This document shows positions 25,220 to 33,948 of a stretch of DNA of 64,000 bases, in pieces. This DNA is from Allorhizobium pseudoryzae. GTDB lineage: Bacteria; Pseudomonadota; Alphaproteobacteria; Rhizobiales; Rhizobiaceae. The DNA is taken from positions 2,000,001 to 2,064,000 of the forward strand of contig NZ_CP049241.1 in assembly GCF_011046245.1 (NCBI RefSeq), given 5' to 3'. The stretch's first letter is position 1. Each line of letters starts with the position of its first letter. The notes under the pieces were generated by a model. That model saw only the letters and a list, made by a program, of their open reading frames with translations, ran no database searches and was not told where the DNA came from. Made by a program: the position numbers and the translations under genes.

Positions 25220-26260
25220 ATGGTGAATGATACCCTCGGGGATGTGAACGGTTCCGAATTGGCACCCCGCAATCAAGGGTACAAGCTGTCGAACCCGGTG
25301 CCATTTCTGTGGACCATGGTGGTCTTCCTGATCATCGTCGGCTTCATCGTCGCGATCCTGTATCGCCAGGCCCACACCGCCTTCATGACGAATCCGGGCC
25401 TTAACGGCCTCATTCTCGGGGTTCTGGCAATCGGCATCATCCTGATTTTCACGCAGGTGATGAGCCTCATTCCGGAGGTGCGCTGGTTCAACTCCTTCCG
25501 CGCCGCGGGCAGTGCAGACCGGGTGGGCCGGGATCCGAAGCTGTTGGCCCCTATGCGTGCACTGATCGGGCGAAGCCAGCGGGTGGCGCTCTCGGCCCCC
25601 ATCCTGCGCTCCATTCTCGATTCGATCGGCACGCGACTGGATGAAACTCGCGACATTTCGCGTTATCTCATCGGGCTCCTCGTCTTTCTCGGCCTGCTCG
25701 GCACCTTCTGGGGCCTGATCGGCACGATCGGCTCGATCAGCGAGGTGATCCAGGGCCTCGATCCGAATTCCGGCAATGGCAACGATGTTTTGACGGCGCT
25801 GAAGAGTGGCCTCACCGCGCCGCTCGCCGGCATGGGCACGGCCTTCTCCTCCTCGCTTCTCGGTCTTTCCGGTTCGCTGATTCTCGGTTTCCTCGACCTG
25901 CAGGCGGGGCGGGCGCAGAACCGCTTCTATACCGAGCTGGAAAACTGGCTGTCTTCGGTGACGGAAGTCGATGGCGGCGAGACGGTGGTTGATCCGGCTG
26001 CCGGCAATGTCTCCGACGAGATGCGCCGCATCGTCGAGCAGCTGCGCAAGCTGGTGACCGCCCAGACGAAGGCTGAAGCCGGGCAGACGGAAAAGTCGCT
26101 GACCGCGCTCAGCAATCTCGCCGATGGTATCCAGGGCCTGGTCAAGAACATGCGCAACGAACAGCAGATGCTGCGCGACTGGATCGAGGCCCAGCAGGAG
26201 GAATCCAAGGCGATGCGCCGCACGCTGGATCGTCTGTCCGACAAGATCGCGGGGAAATAA
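25220..26260 (+). CDS. MotA/TolQ/ExbB-like proton channel subunit
   Basis: This 346-aa membrane protein (from ATG 25220, GGAGG site 11 bases upstream) has transmembrane segments at FLWTMVVFLIIVGFIVAILY and LILGVLAIGIILIFTQVMSL. The pair typical of MotA/TolQ/ExbB proton channels follows (ISRYLIGLLVFLGLLGTFWG and LAGMGTAFSSSLLGLSGSLI). The last 90 residues are a soluble, helical, charged tail (SDEMRRIVEQLRKLVTAQTK). With the next gene it forms a stator-like pair. No flagellar, tol or ton genes are adjacent, so it is probably not MotA, TolQ or ExbB itself. What its energy drives is unknown. Confidence 0.85.
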   Translation: MVNDTLGDVNGSELAPRNQGYKLSNPVPFLWTMVVFLIIVGFIVAILYRQAHTAFMTNPGLNGLILGVLAIGIILIFTQVMSLIPEVRWFNSFRAAGSADRVGRDPKLLAPMRALIGRSQRVALSAPILRSILDSIGTRLDETRDISRYLIGLLVFLGLLGTFWGLIGTIGSISEVIQGLDPNSGNGNDVLTALKSGLTAPLAGMGTAFSSSLLGLSGSLILGFLDLQAGRAQNRFYTELENWLSSVTEVDGGETVVDPAAGNVSDEMRRIVEQLRKLVTAQTKAEAGQTEKSLTALSNLADGIQGLVKNMRNEQQMLRDWIEAQQEESKAMRRTLDRLSDKIAGK

Positions 26261-26263
26261 GCG

Positions 26264-27295
26264 ATGGCGCTTGCCCGAAATCGCCGCCGCGAGCGCGGGG
26301 TGGATTATTGGCCGGGGTTCGTCGACGCTCTGTCGACGCTGCTTCTCGCCATCATGTTCCTGCTCACCGTCTTCGTGCTGGCGCAGTTCATCCTGGGCCG
26401 GGAGATTACCGGGCGCGACGAGGTGCTGAACCGGCTGAACAGCCAGATCGCCGAGTTGACGGAGCTTCTGGCGCTCGAAAAGAGCGGCAAGCAGGATGTC
26501 GAGGACTCGCTTGCCAATCTGCAGGCCTCTCTGGCGCAATCCGAAAGTGAGCGGTCGCGGCTGCAGGCGCTTTTGGAGCGCGGTGCCGGCTCCAGCGAGG
26601 CTGCCAATGCCCAGATCGGGGATCTGACGCAGAAGCTTTCGGAAGAACAGGCGGTCAGCGCGCGGGCGATGAGCCAGGTCGAGCTGCTGAACCAGCAGAT
26701 TGCCGCCCTCCGCGCCCAGATCGCGGCCGTCGAACAGGCGCTGCAGGCGTCTGAAGCGCGCGATCAGTCCTCGCAGGCGAAGATTGCCGATCTCGGGCGC
26801 CGTCTCAACGTGGCGCTGGCCCAGCGCGTGCAGGAGTTGAACCGCTACCGCTCCGATTTCTTCGGGCGACTGCGGGAAATCCTGTCGGATCGCGAAAACA
26901 TCCGAATCGTCGGTGACCGTTTCGTTTTCCAGTCGGAAGTGCTGTTCCCGGTGGGCGGTGCGGATCTGGACGATGCCGGACGGGCGGAGATGGACAAGCT
27001 CGCCCAGGCGATCATCGAGCTCGCGCAGGAAATTCCGGCGGAAATCAACTGGGTGCTGCGTGTCGATGGCCACACCGACAATTCGCCGCTCACCGGCACC
27101 GGGCGCTACCGCGACAACTGGGAGCTTTCCTCGGCGCGCGCCACCTCCGTCGTCAAATACCTGATCAGCAAGGGCGTTCCGGCCAACCGGCTGGTGGCCG
27201 CCGGCTTCGGCGAATACCAGCCGATCGCGTCCGGTGACACGCCCGAGGTTCGCTCGCAGAACCGACGTATCGAACTCAAGCTGACCGAGCGGTAA
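26264..27295 (+). CDS. MotB-like OmpA-domain protein with coiled coil
   Basis: This 343-aa protein has a single N-terminal transmembrane helix preceded by D21 (YWPGFVDALSTLLLAIMFLL), which lines up with the proton-carrying Asp of MotB (YADFMTAMMAF). Residues 45-190 form a long heptad-rich coiled coil (LNRLNSQIAELTELLALEKS). Residues 215-343 are an OmpA-like peptidoglycan-binding domain (LRVDGHTDNSPL, NWELSSARATSVVKYL, RSQNRRIELKL). It begins 3 bp after the MotA-like gene. Together they look like an ion-driven stator that anchors to the cell wall. Confidence 0.88.
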   Translation: MALARNRRRERGVDYWPGFVDALSTLLLAIMFLLTVFVLAQFILGREITGRDEVLNRLNSQIAELTELLALEKSGKQDVEDSLANLQASLAQSESERSRLQALLERGAGSSEAANAQIGDLTQKLSEEQAVSARAMSQVELLNQQIAALRAQIAAVEQALQASEARDQSSQAKIADLGRRLNVALAQRVQELNRYRSDFFGRLREILSDRENIRIVGDRFVFQSEVLFPVGGADLDDAGRAEMDKLAQAIIELAQEIPAEINWVLRVDGHTDNSPLTGTGRYRDNWELSSARATSVVKYLISKGVPANRLVAAGFGEYQPIASGDTPEVRSQNRRIELKLTER

Positions 27296-27399
27296 CGAGA
27301 AACGCCACCGCTCCGTTTCTGCAGCCTCGCCGTGCCGGTGAGGTTGCCGCCTTCCCGATGGCAGAGTGTGGGGGAAGATCAGCCACCACTTGCTCAGAT

Positions 27400-27415
27400 C
27401 TTACGTTTGCGTAAG
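27400..27415. promoter_or_regulatory. Operator-like palindrome upstream of the FAD dehydrogenase gene
   Basis: CTTACG-TTTG-CGTAAG is a perfect 6+6 palindrome 31 bp before the ATG at 27447. It is an obvious candidate regulator site. Its TTACG...CGTAA halves are loosely like operators of MerR-type regulators of acyl-CoA catabolism (LiuR), but this is only a visual resemblance. Confidence 0.35.
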
Positions 27416-27446
27416 AGTAAGACAGATTTCGCTCTGGGAGGGGCGC

Positions 27447-29087
27447 ATGGAGGAATTCGATGTCATCATCGTCGGCGGCGGCCTGGCGGGACTGGTCGCG
27501 GCGACGGAAGCCTGTGATCGTGGCAGGCGTGTCTGCCTCGTTGATCAGGAAGGGCCGCAGAACCTCGGCGGCCAGGCCTTCTGGTCGCTCGGCGGGCTGT
27601 TTCTGGTTGATAGTCCCGAACAGCGGCGCATGCGCATCCGCGACAGCCTGGATCTCGCCCGCCAGGACTGGCTGGGCTCGGCATCCTTCGACCGGTCGGA
27701 GGATCACTGGCCGCGGTTATGGGCCGAGGCCTATCTGAATTTCGCTGCCGGCGAAAAGCGCGCCTGGCTGCACCAGATGGGCATGCGCTGGTTTCCGGTC
27801 GTCGGCTGGGCGGAACGCGGCGGTGGCCACGCGGACGGGCATGGCAACTCCGTGCCGCGCTTCCATATCACCTGGGGCACCGGCCCCGGCGTGCTGGCGC
27901 CTTTCGTTTCCCGCGCCGAGGCGGCGGCAAAAGCCGGGCGCCTGACGCTGCGCTTCCGCCACCAGGTGGACCGGTTGCTGCAGGAGAACGGGCGGGTGAT
28001 CGGGGTTTCGGGCAGCCGGCTGCCCGACGATCCGGTGCTGCGCGGCCAGAAGAGTTCACGCGACATCATCGGCGAGTTCGAGATGCGCGGCGCTTCGGTG
28101 ATCGTCGCCTCCGGCGGCATTGGCGGCAATCTCGGCCTCGTGCGGCGCAACTGGCCGCAGGAACGCCTGGGCACGCCCCCCGCGGACATGGTTTGCGGTG
28201 TGCCGGCGCATGTCGATGGGCGGATGATCGGCATCTCCGAAGAGGCGGGTGCCTCGATCATCAACCGCGACCGCATGTGGCATTATACGGAGGGCGTCAG
28301 GAACTGGGACCCGATCTGGCCGAACCACGGCATCCGCATCCTGCCCGGTCCCTCCTCTTTCTGGTGCGATGCCGATGGCAACCGGCTGCCGTCACCCGCG
28401 ATGCCGGGCTTCGATACGCTGTCGACGCTGAAGATCCTGCGCGAGCGCAAGTCTGATTACAGCTGGTTCATCCTCACCAGGGCGATCATCAAAAAGGAAT
28501 TCGCGCTCTCCGGTTCCGAGCAGAACCCGGACCTGACGGGCAAGGACATTCCGCTGCTCTTGAAACGGCTCGGGCGCAACCCGCCGGGCCCTGTGCAGGC
28601 CTTCATGGACAAGGGCGAGGATTTCGCGGTCCGCGAGACGCTGGAGGATCTTGTTCAGGCGATGAACGCGATCAGCGGCGAGAACCGGCTGGACGCCCGC
28701 CATATCCGCGCCCAGGTGGAGGCGCGCGACCGGCAGATGGACAACCCGTTCGCCAAGGACCAGCAGGTGACGGCAATCCGCGGTGCCCGCGCCTATCTGG
28801 GCGACAAGCTGATGCGCACCGCCAAACCGCACCGGCTGCTCGATCCGAAGGCCGGGCCACTGATCGGGGTGCGCCTGCATATCCTGACGCGCAAGACGCT
28901 GGGTGGCATCCACACGGATCTTTCGGCCCGCGTGCTGGATGCCGGCGGAGCGCCGGTGCCGGGGCTTTATGCGGTGGGCGAGGCGGCCGGGTTCGGCGGT
29001 GGTGGCATGCATGGCTATAGCGCGCTGGAAGGCACGTTCCTCGGCGGCTGCCTGTTTTCTGGCCGCGTGGCCGGGCGCAGCGTCTGA
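27447..29087 (+). CDS. FAD-binding dehydrogenase (fumarate reductase/ketosteroid dehydrogenase-like)
   Basis: This 546-aa flavoprotein starts MEEFDVIIVGGGLAGLVAAT, with the dinucleotide-binding GxGxxG, then the FAD pyrophosphate region DQEGPQNLGGQAFWSLGGLF and a C-terminal FAD block GLYAVGEAAGFGGGGMHGYS. It belongs to the FAD_binding_2 group, which includes fumarate reductase flavoproteins and 3-ketosteroid-delta-1-dehydrogenases. It should oxidise or reduce a small-molecule C-C bond; the substrate is unknown. The ATG at 27447 has a strong GGGAGG site. A palindrome lies just upstream. Confidence 0.85.
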   Translation: MEEFDVIIVGGGLAGLVAATEACDRGRRVCLVDQEGPQNLGGQAFWSLGGLFLVDSPEQRRMRIRDSLDLARQDWLGSASFDRSEDHWPRLWAEAYLNFAAGEKRAWLHQMGMRWFPVVGWAERGGGHADGHGNSVPRFHITWGTGPGVLAPFVSRAEAAAKAGRLTLRFRHQVDRLLQENGRVIGVSGSRLPDDPVLRGQKSSRDIIGEFEMRGASVIVASGGIGGNLGLVRRNWPQERLGTPPADMVCGVPAHVDGRMIGISEEAGASIINRDRMWHYTEGVRNWDPIWPNHGIRILPGPSSFWCDADGNRLPSPAMPGFDTLSTLKILRERKSDYSWFILTRAIIKKEFALSGSEQNPDLTGKDIPLLLKRLGRNPPGPVQAFMDKGEDFAVRETLEDLVQAMNAISGENRLDARHIRAQVEARDRQMDNPFAKDQQVTAIRGARAYLGDKLMRTAKPHRLLDPKAGPLIGVRLHILTRKTLGGIHTDLSARVLDAGGAPVPGLYAVGEAAGFGGGGMHGYSALEGTFLGGCLFSGRVAGRSV

Positions 29088-29105
29088 CGGCTCTTGGCCG
29101 CGCTT

Positions 29106-30905
29106 TTACTGCGCGGCCATGAAGCCGTGTGCGCCGGCATCGAACTGCAGCCGGGCGAGGCTGGCGTAAAGCCCGTTTTTGGCGACGAGCTGCTTGTGGG
29201 TGCCTTCCTCGACGATGCGCCCGTCGTCCATCACCAGAATGCGGTCGGCCTTCAGCACGGTCGCCAGGCGGTGGGCGATCACGATGGTCGTGCGGTCGCG
29301 CATCAGGCCGTCGAGCGCCTTCTGCACCAGCGTTTCGCTTTCGGCATCGAGCGCCGAGGTCGCTTCGTCGAGCAGCAGAACGGGCGCGTTCTTCAGGATC
29401 GCGCGGGCGATCGCGATGCGCTGGCGCTGGCCGCCGGAAAGCGTCACGCCCCGTTCGCCCGCCAGCGTGTCATAGCCCTTGTCGAGGCGGGAAATGAATT
29501 CGTCCGCCTGCGCGGCGATCGCTGCCTGACGCACCGCCTCGCGGCTGGCGTCCGGCAGGCCGAAGGCGATGTTGTCGTGGATCGAGGCGGCAAAGATCGT
29601 CACGTCCTGCGGCACGATGGCGAGCCGTGCGCGCAGATCGTGAAGCTTCGCCTCGCGCAGATCGACGCCATCCAGCCGCACGGCGCCGGCGGTCGGATCG
29701 TAGAAGCGCATCAAAAGCGAGAGGATCGTGCTTTTTCCCGCACCGGAGGGACCGACGATCGCGACCGTTTCGCCGGATTTGACCGTGAATGACAGGTCGT
29801 GCAGCGTTACCGCGCTGACCCGCGTCGGGTAGGAAAAGGAAACGCCGTCGAAGGCGACTTCGCCACGGGCGGGAGAGGGCAGGGCGACCGGGTTTTCCGG
29901 ATCGCGGATGGCCGGCACTTCGCGCAAGAGTTCCGTCAGCCGTTCAGCAGCGCCGCCTGCCTGCGACAATTCTCCCCAGACTTCCGACAATTGCCCGAGC
30001 GAACTTGCGGCAATCACCGAATAGAGCACGAACTGGCTGAGCGTTCCGGCCGTCATCGTGCCGGCGAGCACGCTCTGCGCGCCGTACCACAACACGCCGA
30101 CAATGCTGCCGAACACCATCAGGATGGCAAAACCGGTCAGGAAGGCGCGGGAGCGGATGGCGGAGCGGGCGGCATCATAGGCCGCCTCCACGGCGCTGCC
30201 ATAACGCTCTCCGGCGGCCTTTTCCGCGCCGAAGGCCTGCACCGTGCGGTTGGCGGCGACCGTTTCCGAGGCAAAGGCGGAGGTGGCGGCCAGCGTGTCC
30301 TGCGCGGCGCGGGCTCGGCCCCGCACCGAACGGCCGAAACCGACCAGCGGGAAGACGATCAGCGGAATGGCGGCCAGTACGAGGCCCGAGAGTTTCGGGC
30401 TCGTCAGGATCATCATGATCATCGCGCCGAGACAGAGGATCATGTTGCGCAGCGCCTGCGAGGCGGCGGAGCCGAAGGCGGATTTGATCTGCGTGGTATC
30501 GGCCGTCAGCCGCGAGACGATCTCGCCCGACTGGTTGACGTCGAAGAAGGAGGGAGACAGCGCGGTGACGCTGTTGAACACCTCGCGCCGCAGATCCGCT
30601 ACCACCCGTTCTCCGATGGTGATCACGTAATAATAGCGCAGCGCGCTGGAGACGGCGAGAACCGCGGCAAGCCCCATCAGCATGGCAAAATAGCTGTTGA
30701 TGAAGGCGCCGTCCGCCGCCACAAAACCGTGGTCGATCATGCGGCGCACGGCCAGCGGCAGGGCGAGCGTCGTGGCCGCGGCCACGGCGAGAAAACAGGC
30801 GGCTGCCAGTACCAGCGACCGGTAGCGCAAAACATAGGGCATCAGGCGCAGCAGCGGCTGCGGTGTGCGGCGGGTCTTTTCGGATTTGCTCTGGTTGTCG
30901 CTCAC
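29106..30905 (-). CDS. ABC exporter, fused transmembrane and ATPase domains
   Basis: This 599-aa half-transporter of the MsbA/LmrA type has six transmembrane helices in residues 30-320 (LVLAAACFLAVAAATTLALP, MILCLGAMIMMILTSPKLSG) and then an ATPase domain with Walker A GPSGAGKSTIL, signature LSGGQRQRIAIARA, Walker B VLLLDEATSALD and the switch histidine in TIVIAHRLAT. It probably works as a homodimer and exports a lipid or hydrophobic compound. The start is a GTG at 30905. It is divergent from rpmE and convergent with the FAD dehydrogenase gene. Confidence 0.92.
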   Translation of the reverse strand: MSDNQSKSEKTRRTPQPLLRLMPYVLRYRSLVLAAACFLAVAAATTLALPLAVRRMIDHGFVAADGAFINSYFAMLMGLAAVLAVSSALRYYYVITIGERVVADLRREVFNSVTALSPSFFDVNQSGEIVSRLTADTTQIKSAFGSAASQALRNMILCLGAMIMMILTSPKLSGLVLAAIPLIVFPLVGFGRSVRGRARAAQDTLAATSAFASETVAANRTVQAFGAEKAAGERYGSAVEAAYDAARSAIRSRAFLTGFAILMVFGSIVGVLWYGAQSVLAGTMTAGTLSQFVLYSVIAASSLGQLSEVWGELSQAGGAAERLTELLREVPAIRDPENPVALPSPARGEVAFDGVSFSYPTRVSAVTLHDLSFTVKSGETVAIVGPSGAGKSTILSLLMRFYDPTAGAVRLDGVDLREAKLHDLRARLAIVPQDVTIFAASIHDNIAFGLPDASREAVRQAAIAAQADEFISRLDKGYDTLAGERGVTLSGGQRQRIAIARAILKNAPVLLLDEATSALDAESETLVQKALDGLMRDRTTIVIAHRLATVLKADRILVMDDGRIVEEGTHKQLVAKNGLYASLARLQFDAGAHGFMAAQ

Positions 30906-31091
30906 GCTGGCCCCGTTTTTTGCCCCGGCAACAGTCGGGTGCGGGTACTTGTGCTTTGGGAGACCTTCCTGTATAGGCTCCGCATCAAATTGGGAAGCCG
31001 TCGCCGGTTCCGGTGTACGGCTTCATTTACGAACTAGGGGCCTCCGCTGCAATTGCGACAAATGGACCCCGCACAGCAGGAACAGAGTGTC

Positions 31092-31313
31092 ATGAAGGCC
31101 AACATTCATCCGGACTACCACAAGATCAAGGTCGTCATGACCGACGGCACCGAATACGAGACCTTTTCGACCTGGGGCTCGGAAGGCGCGGTCATGAACC
31201 TCGAAATCGACTCCAAGTCGCACCCGGCCTGGACCGGCGGCAACCAGCAGCTGATGGACCGCGGTGGCCGCGTGTCCAAGTTCAACAAGCGTTTCGGCGG
31301 CCTCGGCCTCTAA
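31092..31313 (+). CDS. rpmE: 50S ribosomal protein L31, cysteine-free form
   Basis: This 73-aa protein reads [20 protein letters not shown], then [20 protein letters not shown] and ends [11 protein letters not shown]. It belongs to bL31 but has no cysteine, so it is the zinc-independent form. I start at ATG 31092; the open frame upstream is not conserved in appearance. A terminator follows. Confidence 0.95.
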   Translation: MKANIHPDYHKIKVVMTDGTEYETFSTWGSEGAVMNLEIDSKSHPAWTGGNQQLMDRGGRVSKFNKRFGGLGL

Positions 31314-31375
31314 TCGATCCGTCTTGTTTCCGGGGCTTGCGCCCGGCGACCATGTCGTATCCTATCGCGACCGTC

Positions 31376-31399
31376 CGAAGCCCGCTTCGGGCGGTTTTT
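31376..31399 (+). terminator. rpmE terminator
   Basis: GCCCG (31380-31384) and CGGGC (31388-31392) pair around CTT and are followed by GGTTTTT. It lies 66 bp after the rpmE stop codon. Confidence 0.65.
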
Positions 31400-31452
31400 C
31401 GTTTCGGGCCGTCTGTCCCGTGCCTCTTTCTGCCGCATTGCCAAGGTTTGCC

Positions 31453-32313
31453 ATGTTCTCCTTCCTTCGTTCGCTCCGCATCGCCCTCCTGTCATCCGGG
31501 ATGATGGCGCTTTCGCTCTCGCCCGCCCTTGCCGGCCATGCCGCGTTCCTGGTCGATGCCAAAAGCGGCACGGTGCTGGAATCGGAAAATGCCGAGGAGC
31601 TGAACTACCCGGCCTCGCTGACGAAGATGATGACGCTCTACATGACCTTCGAGGCGCTGCATGATGGACGGCTCACCTGGGATACCCGCCTGCCGATCTC
31701 CGAGAACGCCAATAGCAAGGAGCCGTTCAAGTTCGCGATCGGCGCCGGCAACACGATCAGCGTCACCGAGGCGGTGACCGGCATGATCGTGCTCTCCACC
31801 AATGATGCGGCGGTTGCCGTGGCCGAAAAGCTCGGCGGCTCGGAGGCAAAGTTCGGCGAGATGATGACGGCCAAGGCCCGCCAGCTCGGCATGGGCCACA
31901 CGGTGTTCCGCAACCCGGCGGGCCTGCCCGATCCGGAGCAGGTGACGACGGCAAAAGATCTTGCCAAGCTGGGGCTGGCGTTGATGCGCGACTATCCGGA
32001 AGAGTTCAAGCTCTTCTCGCAGAAGCGCATGGTATTTCGCGGCATGAAGCTGCGCGGCCATAACGGCGTCCTCAACACCTATCCGGGTGCGACGGGCCTG
32101 AAGACCGGCTTTACCAATGCCTCCGGCTACAATCTCGTCACCAGCGTGGAGCGCGACGGCCACCGGTTGATCGGCGTGGTGATGGGCGGCAAGACGGCGC
32201 AGGAGCGCGACGAGGAGATGAAGGCCATGCTGGACAGGCATCTGCCGCAGGTTAAGGCGGCGGTGAGCCCGAAGCCGGTGACGAAAGCCGCGATGGTCGC
32301 GGCCAAACCCTGA
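31453..32313 (+). CDS. dacC: D-alanyl-D-alanine carboxypeptidase (low-molecular-weight PBP)
   Basis: This 286-aa serine peptidase has a signal peptide (MFSFLRSLRIALLSSGMMAL, cleavage after ALA near residue 29). It has the three penicillin-binding motifs: SLTK (ASLTKMMTLYMTFEAL), STN (MIVLSTNDAAVAVAEKL) and KTG (GATGLKTGFTNASGYNL). It trims the terminal D-Ala of peptidoglycan stem peptides in the periplasm. ATG 31453 directly begins the signal peptide. It is shorter than E. coli DacA, lacking most of the C-terminal domain, as is common in rhizobia. The exact paralogue name is uncertain. Confidence 0.88.
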   Translation: MFSFLRSLRIALLSSGMMALSLSPALAGHAAFLVDAKSGTVLESENAEELNYPASLTKMMTLYMTFEALHDGRLTWDTRLPISENANSKEPFKFAIGAGNTISVTEAVTGMIVLSTNDAAVAVAEKLGGSEAKFGEMMTAKARQLGMGHTVFRNPAGLPDPEQVTTAKDLAKLGLALMRDYPEEFKLFSQKRMVFRGMKLRGHNGVLNTYPGATGLKTGFTNASGYNLVTSVERDGHRLIGVVMGGKTAQERDEEMKAMLDRHLPQVKAAVSPKPVTKAAMVAAKP

Positions 32314-32376
32314 CCGACACCGCCGAAAGGCGCGGAATTGCCCATCCCGATTTCAGAAGACTTGCCACAGGAGTGA

Positions 32377-32610
32377 ATGATGAGTGAACCGACCGTCGCT
32401 GAGGCGACAGACCGCATCTACCAGTCGCTGCAGAACGACAACGCGGACATCGACCAGCATATCGCCACGCTGAAGGCAGCGCTCGCCAAAGCCGGCCAGA
32501 AGCAAGCCGTGTTCGACCCCGCCCGCCTCGAGCAGAACAACCGCGCCGGCCGCAAGCTGATGCAGGCCTATTTTCGCCAGCGCGGGGTGGCGGTGGTGTT
32601 TGAGGGGTGA
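32377..32610 (+). CDS. Small conserved-looking hypothetical protein
   Basis: This 77-aa protein (or 76 from the second ATG at 32380) reads MSEPTVAEATDRIYQSLQND and continues with two predicted helices (ADIDQHIATLKAALAKAG, QNNRAGRKLMQAYFRQRGV). An AGGAG ribosome site precedes the tandem ATGs. It has no signal peptide, membrane segment or motif that I recognise. It lies 63 bp after the carboxypeptidase gene on the same strand. Confidence 0.7.
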   Translation: MMSEPTVAEATDRIYQSLQNDNADIDQHIATLKAALAKAGQKQAVFDPARLEQNNRAGRKLMQAYFRQRGVAVVFEG

Positions 32611-32887
32611 TGGGGGGAGGGGGTTGGGTCGCGTGATGGTGAGAGGCAGCTAAGCGCCCTCATGTCGGTCGTAGCGCTCGTCATCTCCCGCGCCTGAACG
32701 CGGACACGGCCTGGCGGCATGCCGGGCGTAAAGAAGCCGCAACTCTCAAGGAGAACGTGGATGCGGGGGGCATGACTTTGCGCCTGCAGCAGCTTAAGAG
32801 ACGGCCGTGTCCCAGAACAAAGTTCCTTGTGATCCAACGCTGGGAAACCGATCCCGAACCGTCACTCGAAACCTGAAAGCTCACCAC

Positions 32888-33769
32888 ATGGATAACAGTC
32901 GACCGACGGCCAAGGCGGCGGCGTGGATGGTGGCATCTGTGTTGTTGATACTGCTCATGTCCGTTTCGGGTCGAATTATTACCCGCGAGCTTGACGTTTT
33001 CCAGGCAATGGAAATGCGTTCCGTCATCGCCTTTTTTCTGCTGTTGCCGTTGGTTTATCGAGAGGGCGGAATCCGGGCAATGCGAACCAGGATTCTGCCC
33101 AGGCACATCGGCCGCAACGTTGCCCACTACGCAGGCCAATATGCCTGGTTGATGGGACTGACGCTAATTCCATTGGCCCAGCTCATCTCGATAGAATTCA
33201 CAGCGCCCATCTGGGCTGCTTTTCTGGCTGCGATATTCCTGAATGAGCAACTGACATGGCGGAAGGGAGTCGTAATCCTTTTTGGTCTGGCGGGCGTCGC
33301 GCTCATTGTGCGTCCGGGCGTAGCCCCTCTCAATCCGGGCCATTTGATAGCGCTTGGAGCGGCTGCCGCATTCGCAATCTCGTTCATCTCCACAAAGGCT
33401 CTGACGCGGTCCGACAGTGCCACAAAGATCATTTTCTGGATGCTCGTGATCCAGTCGATCATCGGAATCGCTCCGGCACTGAATGTGTGGCTTTGGCCGT
33501 CGGCTTCAACATGGCCATGGATATTTCTGTTCGCGTTCGCCGGTTCATTTGCCCACTTTTGCATGGCAAAGGCGTTGGCCCTTGCAGATGCTACGGTCGT
33601 GATGCCGATGGACTATCTGCGGGTGCCGTTATCAGCTTTAATCGGGTATCTCTTGTATGCCGAGGCCATAAATGGCTTCACCGCAGTCGGCGCGGGTCTG
33701 ATCGTGGTTGGGAATCTGTTCAACCTGCAACGACCCAATGCTAAGGAAATTGAATCGACACCGAGTTGA
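32888..33769 (+). CDS. DMT-superfamily (EamA) transporter
   Basis: From ATG 32888 this is a 293-aa protein with about ten transmembrane helices in two EamA repeats. The first contains FQAMEMRSVIAFFLLLPLVY and LIPLAQLISIEFTAPIWAAF; the second contains MAKALALADATVVMPMDYLR and RVPLSALIGYLLYAEA. It probably exports or imports a small metabolite. Its codons are visibly more A+T-rich than those of its neighbours, and it is flanked by more than 100 bp of featureless DNA on each side, which suggests recent acquisition. Confidence 0.85.
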   Translation: MDNSRPTAKAAAWMVASVLLILLMSVSGRIITRELDVFQAMEMRSVIAFFLLLPLVYREGGIRAMRTRILPRHIGRNVAHYAGQYAWLMGLTLIPLAQLISIEFTAPIWAAFLAAIFLNEQLTWRKGVVILFGLAGVALIVRPGVAPLNPGHLIALGAAAAFAISFISTKALTRSDSATKIIFWMLVIQSIIGIAPALNVWLWPSASTWPWIFLFAFAGSFAHFCMAKALALADATVVMPMDYLRVPLSALIGYLLYAEAINGFTAVGAGLIVVGNLFNLQRPNAKEIESTPS

Positions 33770-33891
33770 AGGTCCGCGTTGAGCCCGGCTCAGATTTCGA
33801 CCAAAAGAACTACGATGTCGATTTTACCCGCTGGGCGTCGTAAAGCCGACAGTCGATCCCCGGCCCCAAATCACCACCCCATCCCCCGCGC

Positions 33892-33921
33892 ACAAAAAAA
33901 GCGGGCACCCGGCCCGCTTTC
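33892..33921 (-). terminator. rcdA terminator
   Basis: AAAGCGGGC (33898-33906) pairs with GCCCGCTTT (33912-33920); on the minus strand the hairpin runs into TTTTTTT. It lies 28 bp after the rcdA stop codon. Confidence 0.85.
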
Positions 33922-33948
33922 CCCATTCCAAAACTGTCCGTCCCCCGC

